Shown piece after piece: positions 42,775-51,014 of a stretch of 64,000 nt of DNA. Origin of the DNA: JACVRW01 sp963746825. Lineage in GTDB: Bacteria; Actinomycetota; Thermoleophilia; Solirubrobacterales; Thermoleophilaceae. Numbering within the stretch: the stretch's first letter is position 1; the number at the start of each line of letters is the position of its first letter. Location: assembly GCA_963746825.1 (NCBI GenBank), contig CAVVCU010000011.1, positions 55,494-119,493 on the forward strand. The letters run 5' to 3'. The notes under the pieces are model-generated. The model did not search any database. It was given only the letters and a program-made list of their open reading frames with translations, and was not told the origin of the DNA. A program made the translations under genes and the position numbers.

Positions 42775-43848
42775 ATGGGCTCGCCCGACGTGGTCGACAC
42801 CGCAGCGCAGGCCGCCGGCCTCGAGCCCGCGCCGCTGGTGGTGCGCGAGCCCCTCGAGGCGTTCCTCGACTCCCACGGCATCGGCGAGGGGCGCCTCGAG
42901 GCCGAGCGGATCGGGGAGGGCCACTCCAACCTCAACTTCCTGATCAAGCGCGGCGACACGCGCGTGGTGCTGCGCCGCCCACCCCGGCCGCCGCTGCCGC
43001 CCTCGGCCCACGATGTGCTGCGCGAGGCACGCCTGCTGCAGGCGCTTCAGGGCACCCCGGTGCGCGTGCCCCCGGTGCTCGCCACCTGCGACGACGAAGC
43101 CGTCCTCGGCGTCCCCTTCTACGTGATGGAGGAGATGCACGGCGCGGTGGTGACCACTGACATCCCGCCGGCGCTCGACCAGCCGGGCGAGCGCCGGGCC
43201 ATCTGCGCCGAGCTCGTGGACCGGCTGGTCGAGGTGCACGAGGTCGACTGGCGGGCCTGCGGCCTCGAGGGCTACGGCAAGCCCACCGGTTACCTGGAGC
43301 GCCAGGTGAGGCGCTTCGGCGGCCTGTGGGAGCACAACAAGACGCGCGAGATCGAGGCGGTGGAGGAGGTCGGCCAGTGGCTCGCCGACAACATGCCCGA
43401 GTCGCCCGAGTCGACGATCGTCCACGGCGACTACCGCCTGGGCAACGTGATGCTGGGCGAGGAGCCCCCGGCCCGGGTGGCGGCCATCTTCGACTGGGAG
43501 CTCTCCACGATCGGCGACCCGCTCGCCGACCTGGGCTACTTCACGGTCACGTGGGCGCAGGCCGGCGATCCCGAGGACCTCGGGTTCGGCAGCCTCAACG
43601 CCGCCACCCGGCGCGAGGGCTTCATGACGCGCGAGGAGCTGATCGAGCGCTACGAGGAGCGCAGCGGGCGCTCCATGTCGGCGCTGAACTGGTACCAGGC
43701 GCTGGCGCTCTGGAAGGCCGCGGTGTTCATGGAGGGCAACTACAAGCGCTTCACGATGGGCGCGTCCGACGACGAGTACCTGGCGGCGTTCGACGAGGGC
43801 GTGCCGGCGCTGGCCGAGCAGGCGCGCCGGGTCGCGCTCGCCGGATGA
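42775..43848 (+). CDS. Phosphotransferase, ACAD10/11-like (APH fold)
   Basis: The 357-residue protein has an aminoglycoside-phosphotransferase/choline-kinase fold: IGEGHSNLNFLIKRG (nucleotide loop), VLRRPP, the catalytic loop IVHGDYRLGNVML and the metal site IFDWELSTIGDPLADLGY. Similar stand-alone kinases phosphorylate hydroxylated acyl groups ahead of ACAD10/11-type dehydrogenases, which are not seen here, so the substrate is unproven. It is coupled by ATGA to the HAD gene. Confidence 0.86.
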   Translation: MGSPDVVDTAAQAAGLEPAPLVVREPLEAFLDSHGIGEGRLEAERIGEGHSNLNFLIKRGDTRVVLRRPPRPPLPPSAHDVLREARLLQALQGTPVRVPPVLATCDDEAVLGVPFYVMEEMHGAVVTTDIPPALDQPGERRAICAELVDRLVEVHEVDWRACGLEGYGKPTGYLERQVRRFGGLWEHNKTREIEAVEEVGQWLADNMPESPESTIVHGDYRLGNVMLGEEPPARVAAIFDWELSTIGDPLADLGYFTVTWAQAGDPEDLGFGSLNAATRREGFMTREELIERYEERSGRSMSALNWYQALALWKAAVFMEGNYKRFTMGASDDEYLAAFDEGVPALAEQARRVALAG

Positions 43849-44189
43849 AGGGGCTGCTCGTGGATTACGGCGGTGTGCTCACCACCAACGTCTTCGCCTC
43901 CTTTCGGGCCTTCTGCACCGATGAGGGGATCGACCCGGATCGCATGAAGGGCCTTTTCCGCTCCAGCCCCGAAGCGCTGGCCGCGGTGCGATCGCTCGAG
44001 AAGGGCGAGCTCTCCGAGGACGAGTTCGCCGAGCGCCTGGGCGGGCTGCTGGGAATCGATCCGGCTCGGCGCGCGGGCATGGTCGAGCGCATGTTCGGCC
44101 ACATCAGGCCCGACGAGCTGATGGTGGACGCGCTGCGCCGCGCCCGGGCGGGCGGCATCAGGACGGGCCTGATCTCCAACTCGATGTAA
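43845..44189 (+). CDS. HAD-superfamily hydrolase, 3' part lost at the junction
   Basis: The readable 114 residues are the N-terminal half of a HAD hydrolase: LLVDYGGVLTTN carries the nucleophile Asp, and RAGGIRTGLISNS is motif II. Family members continue after SNS for about 90 further residues with motifs III and IV, which are absent. The sequence changes character after about 44,180, giving an immediate ATG-TAA. I read this as a gene cut by an assembly junction. It overlaps the kinase gene by 4 bp (ATGA). Confidence 0.85.
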   Translation: MKGLLVDYGGVLTTNVFASFRAFCTDEGIDPDRMKGLFRSSPEALAAVRSLEKGELSEDEFAERLGGLLGIDPARRAGMVERMFGHIRPDELMVDALRRARAGGIRTGLISNSM

Positions 44190-44190
44190 T
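44175..44190. other. Probable assembly junction 1 (actinobacterial segment ends)
   Basis: The HAD coding sequence stops matching its family in mid-motif here. Everything to the right has different gene content, a much higher frequency of frame breaks and partial genes. The palindrome TGTAATTACA (44185-44194) lies at the start of the new sequence. The 150 bp up to 44,340 contain no gene I can support. Confidence 0.7.
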
Positions 44191-44339
44191 TACAACGGTG
44201 TGATCATGACCCAGGAGAACAAGCTGCCGCGCAAGGAAAGTTCGGAAATTCCCTTGATCCAACACGGGTCTCGCTGATCGTGCCGTCAGCGTGACATCGG
44301 TCAAGCCGAACGCGCGCTGACACCCGGGTGGTTCATTCG

Positions 44340-44998
44340 TCAGCTACCGGTGATGTCCGCGACCAGTTCCTTCGCCGACTCCTCGGTGAAGGACCCACTG
44401 ATCTGGACCTGGTCACGGCGAAACCGGACTGGGAGATGATCGGCACGTTCACGACGACGCCGTCCACCACGAACAGGAGCTGACCGGTCGGGCAGACCAC
44501 GCTGATCGGCACCCACATCGCCACGGCCACCACGTTGAACGCATCGATGCCCTCGGGCTCCTCGCGGAAGATCGGCTCGATGACCCAAGCGTCGCTCTGG
44601 CCGACGGTCGCCGATGCCGATGCCAGCGGGTGACCGCTCACCAACGCCGGACCGAGCCCATAGGTGATCGGCTCAGCCGTCGCCGAAGCACTACGACGAA
44701 CGCCGCATCGGGATCACCGGGTCGCTGCTCGGCACAGCCTGGAGCCCGGGGAAATTGCAGGGCTCCATCCCTTCGATCGAGAGCACCTGGTCGGAACTCC
44801 ACGACGGCCCCGGCCGTCGTGACGGCGGCCGGGCCGATCGGCACGCCGGTGCCGTTCAGTACATCGGTTCGCCGGCGGCGGGCGTCGTCACCGACGCCGG
44901 TCCCCGGCGTCGACCGCAGAGTCGTCACCCTTGCATCCACCGAGGACCAGGGAACCTGCCCCGATCATCAGGAACAAGAAGGTCGATCCGCGCGCCAT
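44340..44998 (-). CDS. Lipoprotein with SecD-P1-head-like C-terminal domain (several frameshifts)
   Basis: The protein begins MARGSTFLFLMIGAG and has a lipobox LVLGGC. Its C-terminal part reads LLFVVDGVVVNVPIISQSGF then, one frame over, QVQISGSFTEESAKELVADI. That pattern (FxxVLDGxVxSAPxI...QISGxFTxxxAxxLA) is the head of the P1 domain of the SecD export protein. Here it is attached to a lipoprotein without membrane helices, a form seen in some actinobacteria. At least three frame breaks lie between 44,430 and 44,930. The TAGGTT box at 45005-45010, 6 nt before the ATG, suggests a leaderless actinobacterial gene, perhaps of a different organism than the left segment. Confidence 0.6.
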
Positions 44999-45061
44999 CC
45001 GCCGAACCTAACGCCTCGCCCGCTCTGAGAGAGAAAAGGCGCGGCTGGAACTAGCTGGCAG

Positions 45062-45475
45062 CGGCGACCCTTGAGCAGGGCGCAGCGAGTACTCGATGAA
45101 GTCGCCGAGGACGTAGTCGCCGAGCGTGTCGGGCGTGGTGAAGAAGGCAGCGGCCGCGGTTCATCTCGGTGAGGCGTTCGACGAAGGTGCGCAGATGCGG
45201 GGGGGTGGGGTCGAGCATGAAGGTGTTGATGGGTGATGCCGTCGCGGGTGCAGCGGGGCCACCTCCTTCAGGGTGGCCTCGACGGTCTCGTGCACCGGCG
45301 GGTAGCTGAAGAAGGGGTTCGCCAGCACGGCAAGATGTGGGCGATGCGGCTCACCGTCGGTGATCATGATGATCTGCTTCGTGCCGCTCTGGCGGGCCAG
45401 CAGACGGGCGGGCGATCGTGGAAGCCGTGCTGCATGGTGCCGTAGACGAAGTCCCACGAGACCTCGGTCTTGGCG
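45062..45475 (-). pseudogene. Fragment of a von Willebrand factor A domain protein
   Basis: On the minus strand VSWDFVYGT, MQHG, LLARQSGTKQIIMITDGEP, FFSYPPVHETVEATLKEV and GDYVLGDFIEYSLR follow in order but in different frames. This is the C-terminal VWA domain of a family with a metal-dependent adhesion-type site (the TDGEP segment belongs to it). The N-terminal part is replaced by dnaE sequence at about 45,476. At least four frame breaks are present. It is a partial gene in an assembly patchwork. Confidence 0.55.
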
Positions 45476-46034
45476 ATGACCTCGACCTCGTAGGCGAGGC
45501 GCCTCTCGTCGTCGGCCGGCGTGAAGCCGGGCGCGAGAGGCTCGGTGGCGAGCCGTTCCTTCAGCACCGCCTGGGCTTGGGCAGGCCGCTCGTCGCCACC
45601 GAGCTTCAGGCGTTCAGCGCTCGCTCGCGCAGGCGCGGCGACGAAGCGCGGCAGGATCGGCTTGCGGCCCGTCGGGCGAAAGGTGCAGTGCTTGGCGATC
45701 TCGATGGTGTTGGCGAGCGCCTCGGGCAGGTCGGCGAACAGCTCCACCATCTGGTCGGGGGACTTGAAGTAGTGCTCGCGCGTGTAGCGGCGCCGCTTCT
45801 CCTCGGTGACGTAGGTGCCGTCGGCGATGCAGATCAGCGCGTCGTGAGCCTCGTAGTCGTCGGGGGAGGCGAAATAGCATTCGTGGTGGCAGTCGATCGG
45901 AATGCCGAGCGCGTAGGCCAGCTCGAGCAGCTGCGGCTCGGTCGCGACCTCGTGCTCGAGGCCGTGCCGCTCGATCTCGACGAACAGCGAGCCGTTGAAA
46001 AGGCCATGCAGCTTCTCGAGCCGCTTGCTCATCA
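45476..46034 (-). pseudogene. dnaE: Internal fragment of DNA polymerase III alpha subunit
   Basis: The stretch from SKRLEKLHGLFNGSLFVEI through HGLEHEVATEPQLLELAYAL, ECYFASPDDYEAHDALICIADG and YFKSPDQMVELFADLPEAL to LAYEVEVIAKT is the PHP-to-polymerase region of DnaE, closest in style to alphaproteobacterial enzymes. Both ends are lost: it joins in frame to an SDR on one side and to a VWA protein on the other. About 185 of roughly 1150 residues are present. This is a chimera, not a functional polymerase gene. Confidence 0.75.
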
Positions 46035-46628
46035 CCACCTGGATCCCCTGTCCGCTGACCTCGTAGCGCAAGCGCCTCGGTCAGCGCCTCCAGGGCGTAT
46101 TTCGAGGCGTGGTAGGCAGCGGCGCCCGGGATCACCACCACCCCCGAGATGGAGCTGAGGTTCACGATGCGCCCCTGCCCGCGGGCGCGCATCGCCGGCA
46201 GCACCGCCCGGGTCACCCGCAGCACACCGACCACGTTGGTCTCCAGCTGGGCGCGCAGCTCGTCGGGCGACGTCTCCTCCAGCGGCCCGAAGGCGTAGTA
46301 GCCGGCGTTGTTCACCAGCACGTCGATGCGGCCCCCGGTCGCCGCCAGCACCCCGCGGACGCCCAGCTCGACCGAGGTGTCGCTGGTCACGTCCAGCGCC
46401 GGCGTGTCCAGCGCCCAGTGCTCGGCCGCCGCCCGTTCGCGCAGCGCCGCCGCCCGCTTCGGGCCGCCGCATGCTGGCGAACACCTGGTAACCAGCGCGG
46501 GCGAAGCGTTCGGCCGCGACCAGACCGATGCCGCTGGAGCAGCCGGTGATCAGCACCACCGGGCGCTGCGGGCGGCCGGGGATGGCGACCAGGGGCGGCG
46601 AACGGGCGGCGAGCTGGATTTCCGACAT
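46035..46628 (-). pseudogene. 5' part of a short-chain dehydrogenase, cut by a junction (frameshifted)
   Basis: The ATG at 46628 starts SEIQLAARSPPLVAIPG, then VVLITGCSSGIGLVAAERFARAGYQVFAS (cofactor site). After one extra base in a CCC run near 46,468 it continues LRERAAAEHWALDTPALDVTSD, LVNNAGYYAFGPLEE, IVNLSSISG and AAYHASKYALEAL (Tyr-Lys pair). After another extra base in a TT near 46,069 it continues LRYEVSGQGIQVV. It then passes directly into dnaE sequence at about 46,034 instead of the expected LVQPG. It lies 10 bp after the small membrane protein gene on the same strand. Confidence 0.75.
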
Positions 46629-46637
46629 CTGGTCATG

Positions 46638-46815
46638 TCACCCCCGGCTGCTGACCAGGATCCGCAACATCACCGCCGCGGCCAGGCCCCAGGCCAGCGG
46701 TCAGAGGCACCCACAGCCGCTTGCCCCGCTGGCGGGCCAGCGCGAAGGCCCGCAGCCCCAGCCCCACGTACACCGTGGACAGGATGATCAGGGTGACCGT
46801 CCACAGCTGGGTCAT
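46638..46815 (-). CDS. Small membrane protein 2 of the DUF4266/DUF3570 cluster (frameshifted)
   Basis: About 58 residues: one long membrane segment (LWTVTLIILSTVYVGLGLRAF), a basic loop (ALARQRGKRLWVPLTAG) and a second segment (WGLAAAVMLRILVSSRG) that is reached after dropping one base near 46,693. It starts at an ATG that overlaps the TGA of the preceding small gene. No family name is known to me; position suggests it works with the DUF3570 protein. Confidence 0.55.
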
Positions 46816-46974
46816 GGGCCGAACGCGGCTGCGGGGCCGAAGGCGTGGGCCATGGCCCCGAGCAGGAAGATCATCCCGAGCACGGTCTTGCCGATCGCCC
46901 AGCGGACCGTGCGTGGCCCGTGCCTGGGCCGCCTTCACCTCGGTCAGGAGCGGGGCCTGCCGCTGCTTGTCCAT
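46812..46974 (-). CDS. Small membrane protein 1 of the DUF4266/DUF3570 cluster (frameshifted)
   Basis: About 53 residues starting MDKQRQAPLLTEVKAAQAR, then, after removing one base near 46,915, a hydrophobic segment with VLGMIFLLGAMAHAFGP near its end. It begins 2 bp after the DUF3570 stop and ends overlapping the next ATG. No motif recognised. Confidence 0.55.
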
Positions 46975-46976
46975 GC

Positions 46977-48187
46977 TCAGAAGGGCAAAGTGTAGCCCGT
47001 CTGGATGAGGTGCGCTCCCCCGTAGCTGCGGCTGAACGGCAACTCGCCGAGCAACGGCGGCGCGTTGCGGTCGGTGAACTCCTGCCCGTAAGGCGTTCCT
47101 TCGAAGTAGTAGCCGTACGAGACGTCGAACGTGCCCACCGCGAAGAAGTCGAGCGCGGTCCCGTTCAGCAGGCGCATGTCCCAGATGAGCTTGAACTCGG
47201 CCACCTGCGTGCGCAGGTCGCCGAACTTGATGTCGACGCTGTGGTATTCGGGGGACATGCCGTAGCAGGCGACGTCGCCGCCCATCGGCGTGTTGGTGTT
47301 GCACCAGAAGTTCGCGGCCGACTGGGTGTGGAAGCGATAGGTGCCGCGCACCTCGATGTTCGGGCCCAGCGCCTTGCTGACCCGGCCCTCGAGCGTGTTG
47401 CCGAGAATGCCCCAGGGTCCGGTCTCGAACAGCGACAGCTGGTCGTAATACAGGCGGTAGTGCAGCTGCACGCCCAGATCGGCCGCGCGGCAGGTACTGG
47501 GCCAGTCGCGAGCGGCGAACGCGTGCCGCAAGCGCCGAGTCGGGCACGTCCTCGCGCCCCAGGCTGCCGTGGGCCAGGTAGGGATTGGCCAGGAAGCCCG
47601 CTCTGGTAATAGGTCTCGTAGACCAGCTGGCCCACGGTGGTCGGGCGTCAGCGCCTGCGTGTAGCCGAGGCCGGCGAACCAGACGTCCAGGTCCTTGTCG
47701 CTCTGGGGCGGCGGCGGCTGGATGTCGTCGTGGGTGAACGCCAGGTTCAGCCCGACCGTGCCCGTGCGTTCCCAGACCTCCCGGTTCAGCGACAGCCCGC
47801 CGGTGTACGACTTGTAGTCCGGCTCGTGGCTGTAGCGCACGAAGCCGGCGACGCGCTGGAGGTCGCGGGTCAACCCGACGGCCGACCGCGCCCTCGTAGC
47901 GGGTCTCGGTGAACACGCTGTCGGCCAGGCGCGCCCTGGGCGATGGAGGCCGAGCTGATGGCGTCGACCAGCAGGTGACCGCCCACGTCATACCCGTCGG
48001 GCAGGTCCTTCGTGATCTCCATCATGGGCTGGATGACCCGGTTGGAGGCCTCGCGGAAGTAGGCGCCGCGCACGGTCACGCGATCCTCGGCGGCCAGCGG
48101 GCGCGCCTGGACCAGCAGCGCGACCGCGACGGCGGCGGCCACGGCCGTCGTGGCCAGGCGACGTGCCAGGAGCTGTCGATCGCGCAT
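46977..48187 (-). CDS. DUF3570 family outer-membrane-like protein (multiple frameshifts)
   Basis: The protein has a signal peptide (ATTAVAAAVAVALLV, RPLAAED) and beta-strand-rich sequence throughout: VTVRGAYFREASNRVIQP, DGYDVGGHLLVDAISSAS, TGGLSLNREVWERTGTVG and a C-terminal GGAHLIQTGYTLPF ending in an aromatic residue, as in outer-membrane barrels. This matches DUF3570 proteins found next to DUF4266. At least four frame breaks occur between 47,480 and 47,960. The ATG overlaps the DUF4266 stop. The cluster is often found near electron-transfer or thioredoxin-like genes; its function is not established. Confidence 0.7.
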
Positions 48188-48421
48188 CAGTTGCAGCCGC
48201 AGCCGCCGCCGACGTAGCCGTAACCGCCCTCCGCTCCCTCCCGCGCCGAATACATGTGCTGCCTGAAGCGGCCCTCGAGGCCGTCGTTGAACTGCATCGG
48301 CCCGCTTGCTGAGGTGGACACGCTGCCACGGTCGGACCGGGGCGGGGTGCCCGCAGCCGCTGGCCAGCGCGCCCGCGCCGAGCGTCCCGAGCAACAGGAC
48401 CAGGAAGCCAAGCCTTCGCAT
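48187..48421 (-). CDS. DUF4266 family small lipoprotein (frameshifted)
   Basis: About 77 residues: a lipoprotein signal (LGFLVLLLGTLGAGALASGC), a central segment and the diagnostic C-terminus HMYSAREGAEGGYGYVGGGCGCN with its terminal CGC. The frame breaks near 48,300, where dropping one base in CGGGCC joins LSKR to PMQFNDGLEGRFRQH. Start ATG 48421; the TGA overlaps the DUF3570 ATG (ATGA). Confidence 0.75.
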
Positions 48422-48505
48422 GACCGAAAGTCCTACACATCCGGTCCCCAAAAGCAAAGGTGTTGGGGTCGGCGGTGGCTTAGGATTGGGTTTCTGGACA
48501 CGCCC

Positions 48506-49262
48506 ATGCCCGAAAAGCCCGTCACCTACCTGGTCCTGGACATCGAGACGATTCCCGACCGGGAGCTGTTCGCCCCGCCCGAGCCCAGCCCGGGCAACGA
48601 GCGCGACCGGGCCTTCCCGCCGCTGTACGCCTGCCGGCCGGTGGTCATCGGCGTCATGTGGCTGGACGAGAACCTGAACCTGCAAGCGGTTCGGCACCAT
48701 CGGCGAGGGCAAGGACGAGGCCGGCATGCTGAGCGACTTCGCCGACTTCATGGGCGCGCGCCAGCCCCACCTGGTCACCTGGAACGGGCGCGGCTTCGAC
48801 CTGCCGGTGCTGCTGCTGCGGTCGCTGCGCCACGGCCTCAGCTGGCCCTGGTACTACCAGGGCCGGGACTACCGCTACCGCTACAGCGAGGAGGGCCACC
48901 TGGACCTGTGCGACTTCCTGTCGGACCACGGCGCCGCCCGCATGACCTCGCTGGACGGCGCCGCCCGCCTGATCGGGCTGCCGGGCAAGGACGGCGTCGA
49001 CGGCAGCCAGGTGGAGGGCCTGTTCAACGCCGGCCAGATCGAGGCCCTGCGGCGCTACTGCCTGCACGACGTCACCCAGACCGCGTTCCTGTTCCTGCGC
49101 TACCGCCTGCTGGTGGGCCAGATCGATCGCCCCACCTACCAGCGGGCCGCCGAGGCGGTGCTGGCCGCGGCCGCCGCCGACCCTCGCCTGATCCGCCTGG
49201 CCGACCACGTCGACCGCGAGCGCCTGCTGCTTGTCCCGAACGGTGCCCCGCCCCGCCCGTGA
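48506..49262 (+). CDS. Predicted 3'-5' exonuclease, PolB-exonuclease-like (frameshifted)
   Basis: The N-terminal LVLDIETIPD supplies the first exonuclease Asp/Glu pair, and after one extra base near 48,688 the frame continues RFGTIGEGKDEAG, FADFMGARQPHLVTWNGRGFDLPVLLLR (Exo II) and YCLHDVTQTAFLFLRY (Exo III, with the YxxxD-like element). This matches the stand-alone PolB-like 3'-5' exonuclease family. About 251 residues. The stop overlaps the next GTG (GTGA), coupling it to a DNA glycosylase, so both may serve DNA repair. Confidence 0.82.
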
Positions 49263-49876
49263 TCCGTCGGCGACGCGCGCGCCGCGGGCGGCTGCAGCCG
49301 CTCGCCCGCCGGTTCTTCGCCCGCCCCACCGAGGTGGTGGCGCCCGATCTGCTGGGCAAGATCCTGGTGCGCCGGCCGCGGGTGTCGGCGGTCCACGCTG
49401 CCCGCATCGTCGAGGTCGAGGCCTACCTCGGCCCGCGCGACCTGGCCTCGCACGCCCGCCGCGGCCCCACCCCGCGGGCGGCGATCATGTTCGGCCCGCC
49501 CGGGCACCTGTACGTCTATCTGATCTACGGCATGCACCACTGCATGAACTTCGTCTGCGAACCCGACGGCAAGGCCGGCGCCGTCCTGATCCGCGCCGCC
49601 GCGCCGATCGACGGGCGTCCGACGCCGCGCGATCCGCGCGTCGGCGCCGGCCCCGGCAAGCTGTGCCGCGCGCTCGGCGTCACCCTCGCCGACAAGGGCC
49701 TGGACCTCACGTCCGCCGCCAGCGGCCTGTTCGTCGCCGACGACGGCACCCCCGCACCGTCGATCGCCCGCTCGGCCCGCATCGGCGTCGACTACGCGGG
49801 CGACTGGGCCAGCGCGCCGCTGCGCTTCTACGTCCCGGGCCACCCCTCGGTGTCGGGGCCGCGATCGTCACGATAG
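49259..49876 (+). CDS. 3-methyladenine DNA glycosylase, AAG/MPG family
   Basis: The 205-residue protein has PLARRFFARPTEVVAPDLLGKIL at the N-terminus, the catalytic Glu region RIVEVEAYLGPRDLASHARRG, FGPPGHLYVYLIYGMHHCMNFV and GPGKLCRALGV, all typical of the AAG family that excises alkylated purines. The frame is intact. GTG start overlaps the exonuclease stop. Confidence 0.92.
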   Translation: MIRRRRARRGRLQPLARRFFARPTEVVAPDLLGKILVRRPRVSAVHAARIVEVEAYLGPRDLASHARRGPTPRAAIMFGPPGHLYVYLIYGMHHCMNFVCEPDGKAGAVLIRAAAPIDGRPTPRDPRVGAGPGKLCRALGVTLADKGLDLTSAASGLFVADDGTPAPSIARSARIGVDYAGDWASAPLRFYVPGHPSVSGPRSSR

Positions 49877-50049
49877 CGGGGAAACGCGGCTGGCTCGGGC
49901 GCCTGGCGGCGCCCATCGCAGTGGGCGGTTGGCCGGAGAGGCTCGGCGCCTGCCGGCGCCATCGGGAAGTGCTGGTCTTCAGCGGAGGCCGCACTTCGCC
50001 GTGCGCGCAGGTCGCTCAACTTTCTGGCGCAGGGAGCAGGCGCGCACTT

Positions 50050-50126
50050 GCGGTTCGCGGCGTGGGGGCAGTCGCCCAACCCCACCCCCTGCCCCCCTGC
50101 CCCCCTGCCCCCACGCCGCGAACCGC
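50050..50126. repeat. Perfect 22-bp inverted repeat around a C-rich loop
   Basis: GCGGTTCGCGGCGTGGGGGCAG at 50050-50071 is exactly complementary to 50105-50126. The 33-base loop is rich in CCCC tracts. It lies inside the larger inverted duplication and would make a very stable stem, possibly a terminator or mobile repeat. Confidence 0.65.
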
Positions 50127-50260
50127 TCCTGGGCAGACCAGACGCCCCCCACACACCTGATGAACATCCCGTGCAAGCGCTGCGCACCGACTCGCGACCG
50201 CCGGTATCTCCGAGGCTCCCGCGTGCCAATCTGCTCTGCCGTGGAGCGCTCGGTTGACGC

Positions 50261-50313
50261 TGGGATGGGTGGGGTGGGTGGGGTGGGTGGGGCTTGGGTG
50301 GGTGGGGTGGGCG
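50261..50313 (+). repeat. G-run tract (GGGTGGG repeats)
   Basis: More than eight runs of three or four G separated by single T or short spacers. It could form a G-quadruplex, and the complementary strand encodes only Pro/Thr-rich sequence without other coding signs. Confidence 0.5.
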
Positions 50314-50507
50314 AAATCCCTGCGGCAACCGAGTGCAAGTGCGGACCTGGAACGATCCACTCGGGAGTGGACGAGATCTGCCCGCACGGCGAAGTGTGGT
50401 CGTCGACAAAGACCAGCACTTGCGCCGGGCGCCGGCAGGCGCCCCAGCCCTAGCTCAATTCGTCCACTGCGATGGGCGCCGCAGGCGCCCGAGCCAACCG
50501 CGCCAGC

Positions 50508-50974
50508 TCAGCGCTTGCGGGCGCGCGCCTCGTTTTCGATCGACGTGAACATCGCCGGCAACGACGCCGAAACCAGCGCGTTGGTCACCTTCTTGACCAC
50601 GAAGCCGGGCAGCGGGGCGTTGATGGTGATGGCCGCCTGGTAGTCGACCTTGGCGCCGTCGCCCTCGGCGGACAAACCGCCAGGCGCCGCGCGAGTCGGT
50701 GATGACCTCCCCCTCGACGTAGGTCCAGTCCACGGTCCCCGCCGTGGCGTCGCAGACCAGGTCCAGCACGTAGCGGATGCCGATCACCATCTCCAGCTTG
50801 AACTCCACCCGCCGCCGGTTGCCCGTCCGCTCGACAGCACGCGTGACCGTCTTCACCTCCTTGAACAGCCGCGGGTAGGCTTCGAAGTCGGTGACCACGG
50901 CGAACACGTCGGCGGGCGTAAGCCCGCGCATGACCTGCGTGCGACGAACGGGTTCGGCGCAGCGTCTGGCTCAC
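50508..50974 (-). CDS. SRPBCC/polyketide-cyclase-like protein (two frameshifts)
   Basis: The reconstructed protein has about 154 residues. SQTLRRT is followed, after one extra base near 50,955, by LTPADVFAVVTDFEAYPRLFKEVKTV and VEFKLEMVIGIRYVLDLVCD. After another near 50,680, it continues GDGAKVDYQAAITINAPLPGF and VSASLPAMFTSIENEARARKR. This is the START/Coq10-like SRPBCC fold used for hydrophobic ligand binding; the ligand is unknown. It diverges from the aminopeptidase gene across a 40-bp gap with a perfect TATAAT. Confidence 0.75.
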
Positions 50975-50997
50975 CCTCGGAACTTTACACCCCGGCG

Positions 50998-51003
50998 TAT
51001 AAT
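50998..51003 (+). promoter_or_regulatory. Consensus -10 box (TATAAT) before aminopeptidase gene
   Basis: A perfect TATAAT lies 11 nt before the ATG at 51015. No convincing -35 box at 17 bp is seen. The near-palindromic ATAATATT could also provide TATTAT for the divergent gene. Confidence 0.5.
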
Positions 51004-51014
51004 ATTGTGCCCAG

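Larger units (their letters stand above)
49888..50515. repeat. Imperfect inverted duplication with arms of about 200 bp
   Basis: The stretch from about 49,888 to 50,095 and the reverse complement of about 50,300-50,515 share long stretches in the same order: a GCGCCTG-CGGCGCCCATCGCAGTGG core, GCGCCTGCCGGCGCC, AAGTGCTGGTCTT and CACTTCGCCGTGCG. Both arms can be read as VLVF...TSPC, but I cannot support a gene. No terminal repeats or transposase are visible. The region is otherwise non-coding between the glycosylase and the SRPBCC gene. Confidence 0.6.

Noticed and set aside
44206..44277. A 23-codon peptide after the junction (MTQENK...)
   Set aside because: No ribosome binding site evidence and it lies on chimeric sequence; nothing supports translation.
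45364..46071. A continuous SDR-DnaE-VWA open reading frame as a novel fusion protein
   Set aside because: Each piece is an interior fragment of an unrelated family, cut at arbitrary positions, within a region full of frame breaks; misassembly is far more likely.
50082..50313. CRISPR-like or tandem-repeat array in the G/C-run region
   Set aside because: Runs are simple-sequence tracts without regular repeat-spacer structure.
49979..50419. A 146-codon minus-strand gene in the inverted duplication
   Set aside because: The product is Pro/Thr/Arg-rich low-complexity sequence spanning the G-run tract, with no initiation signal or motif.
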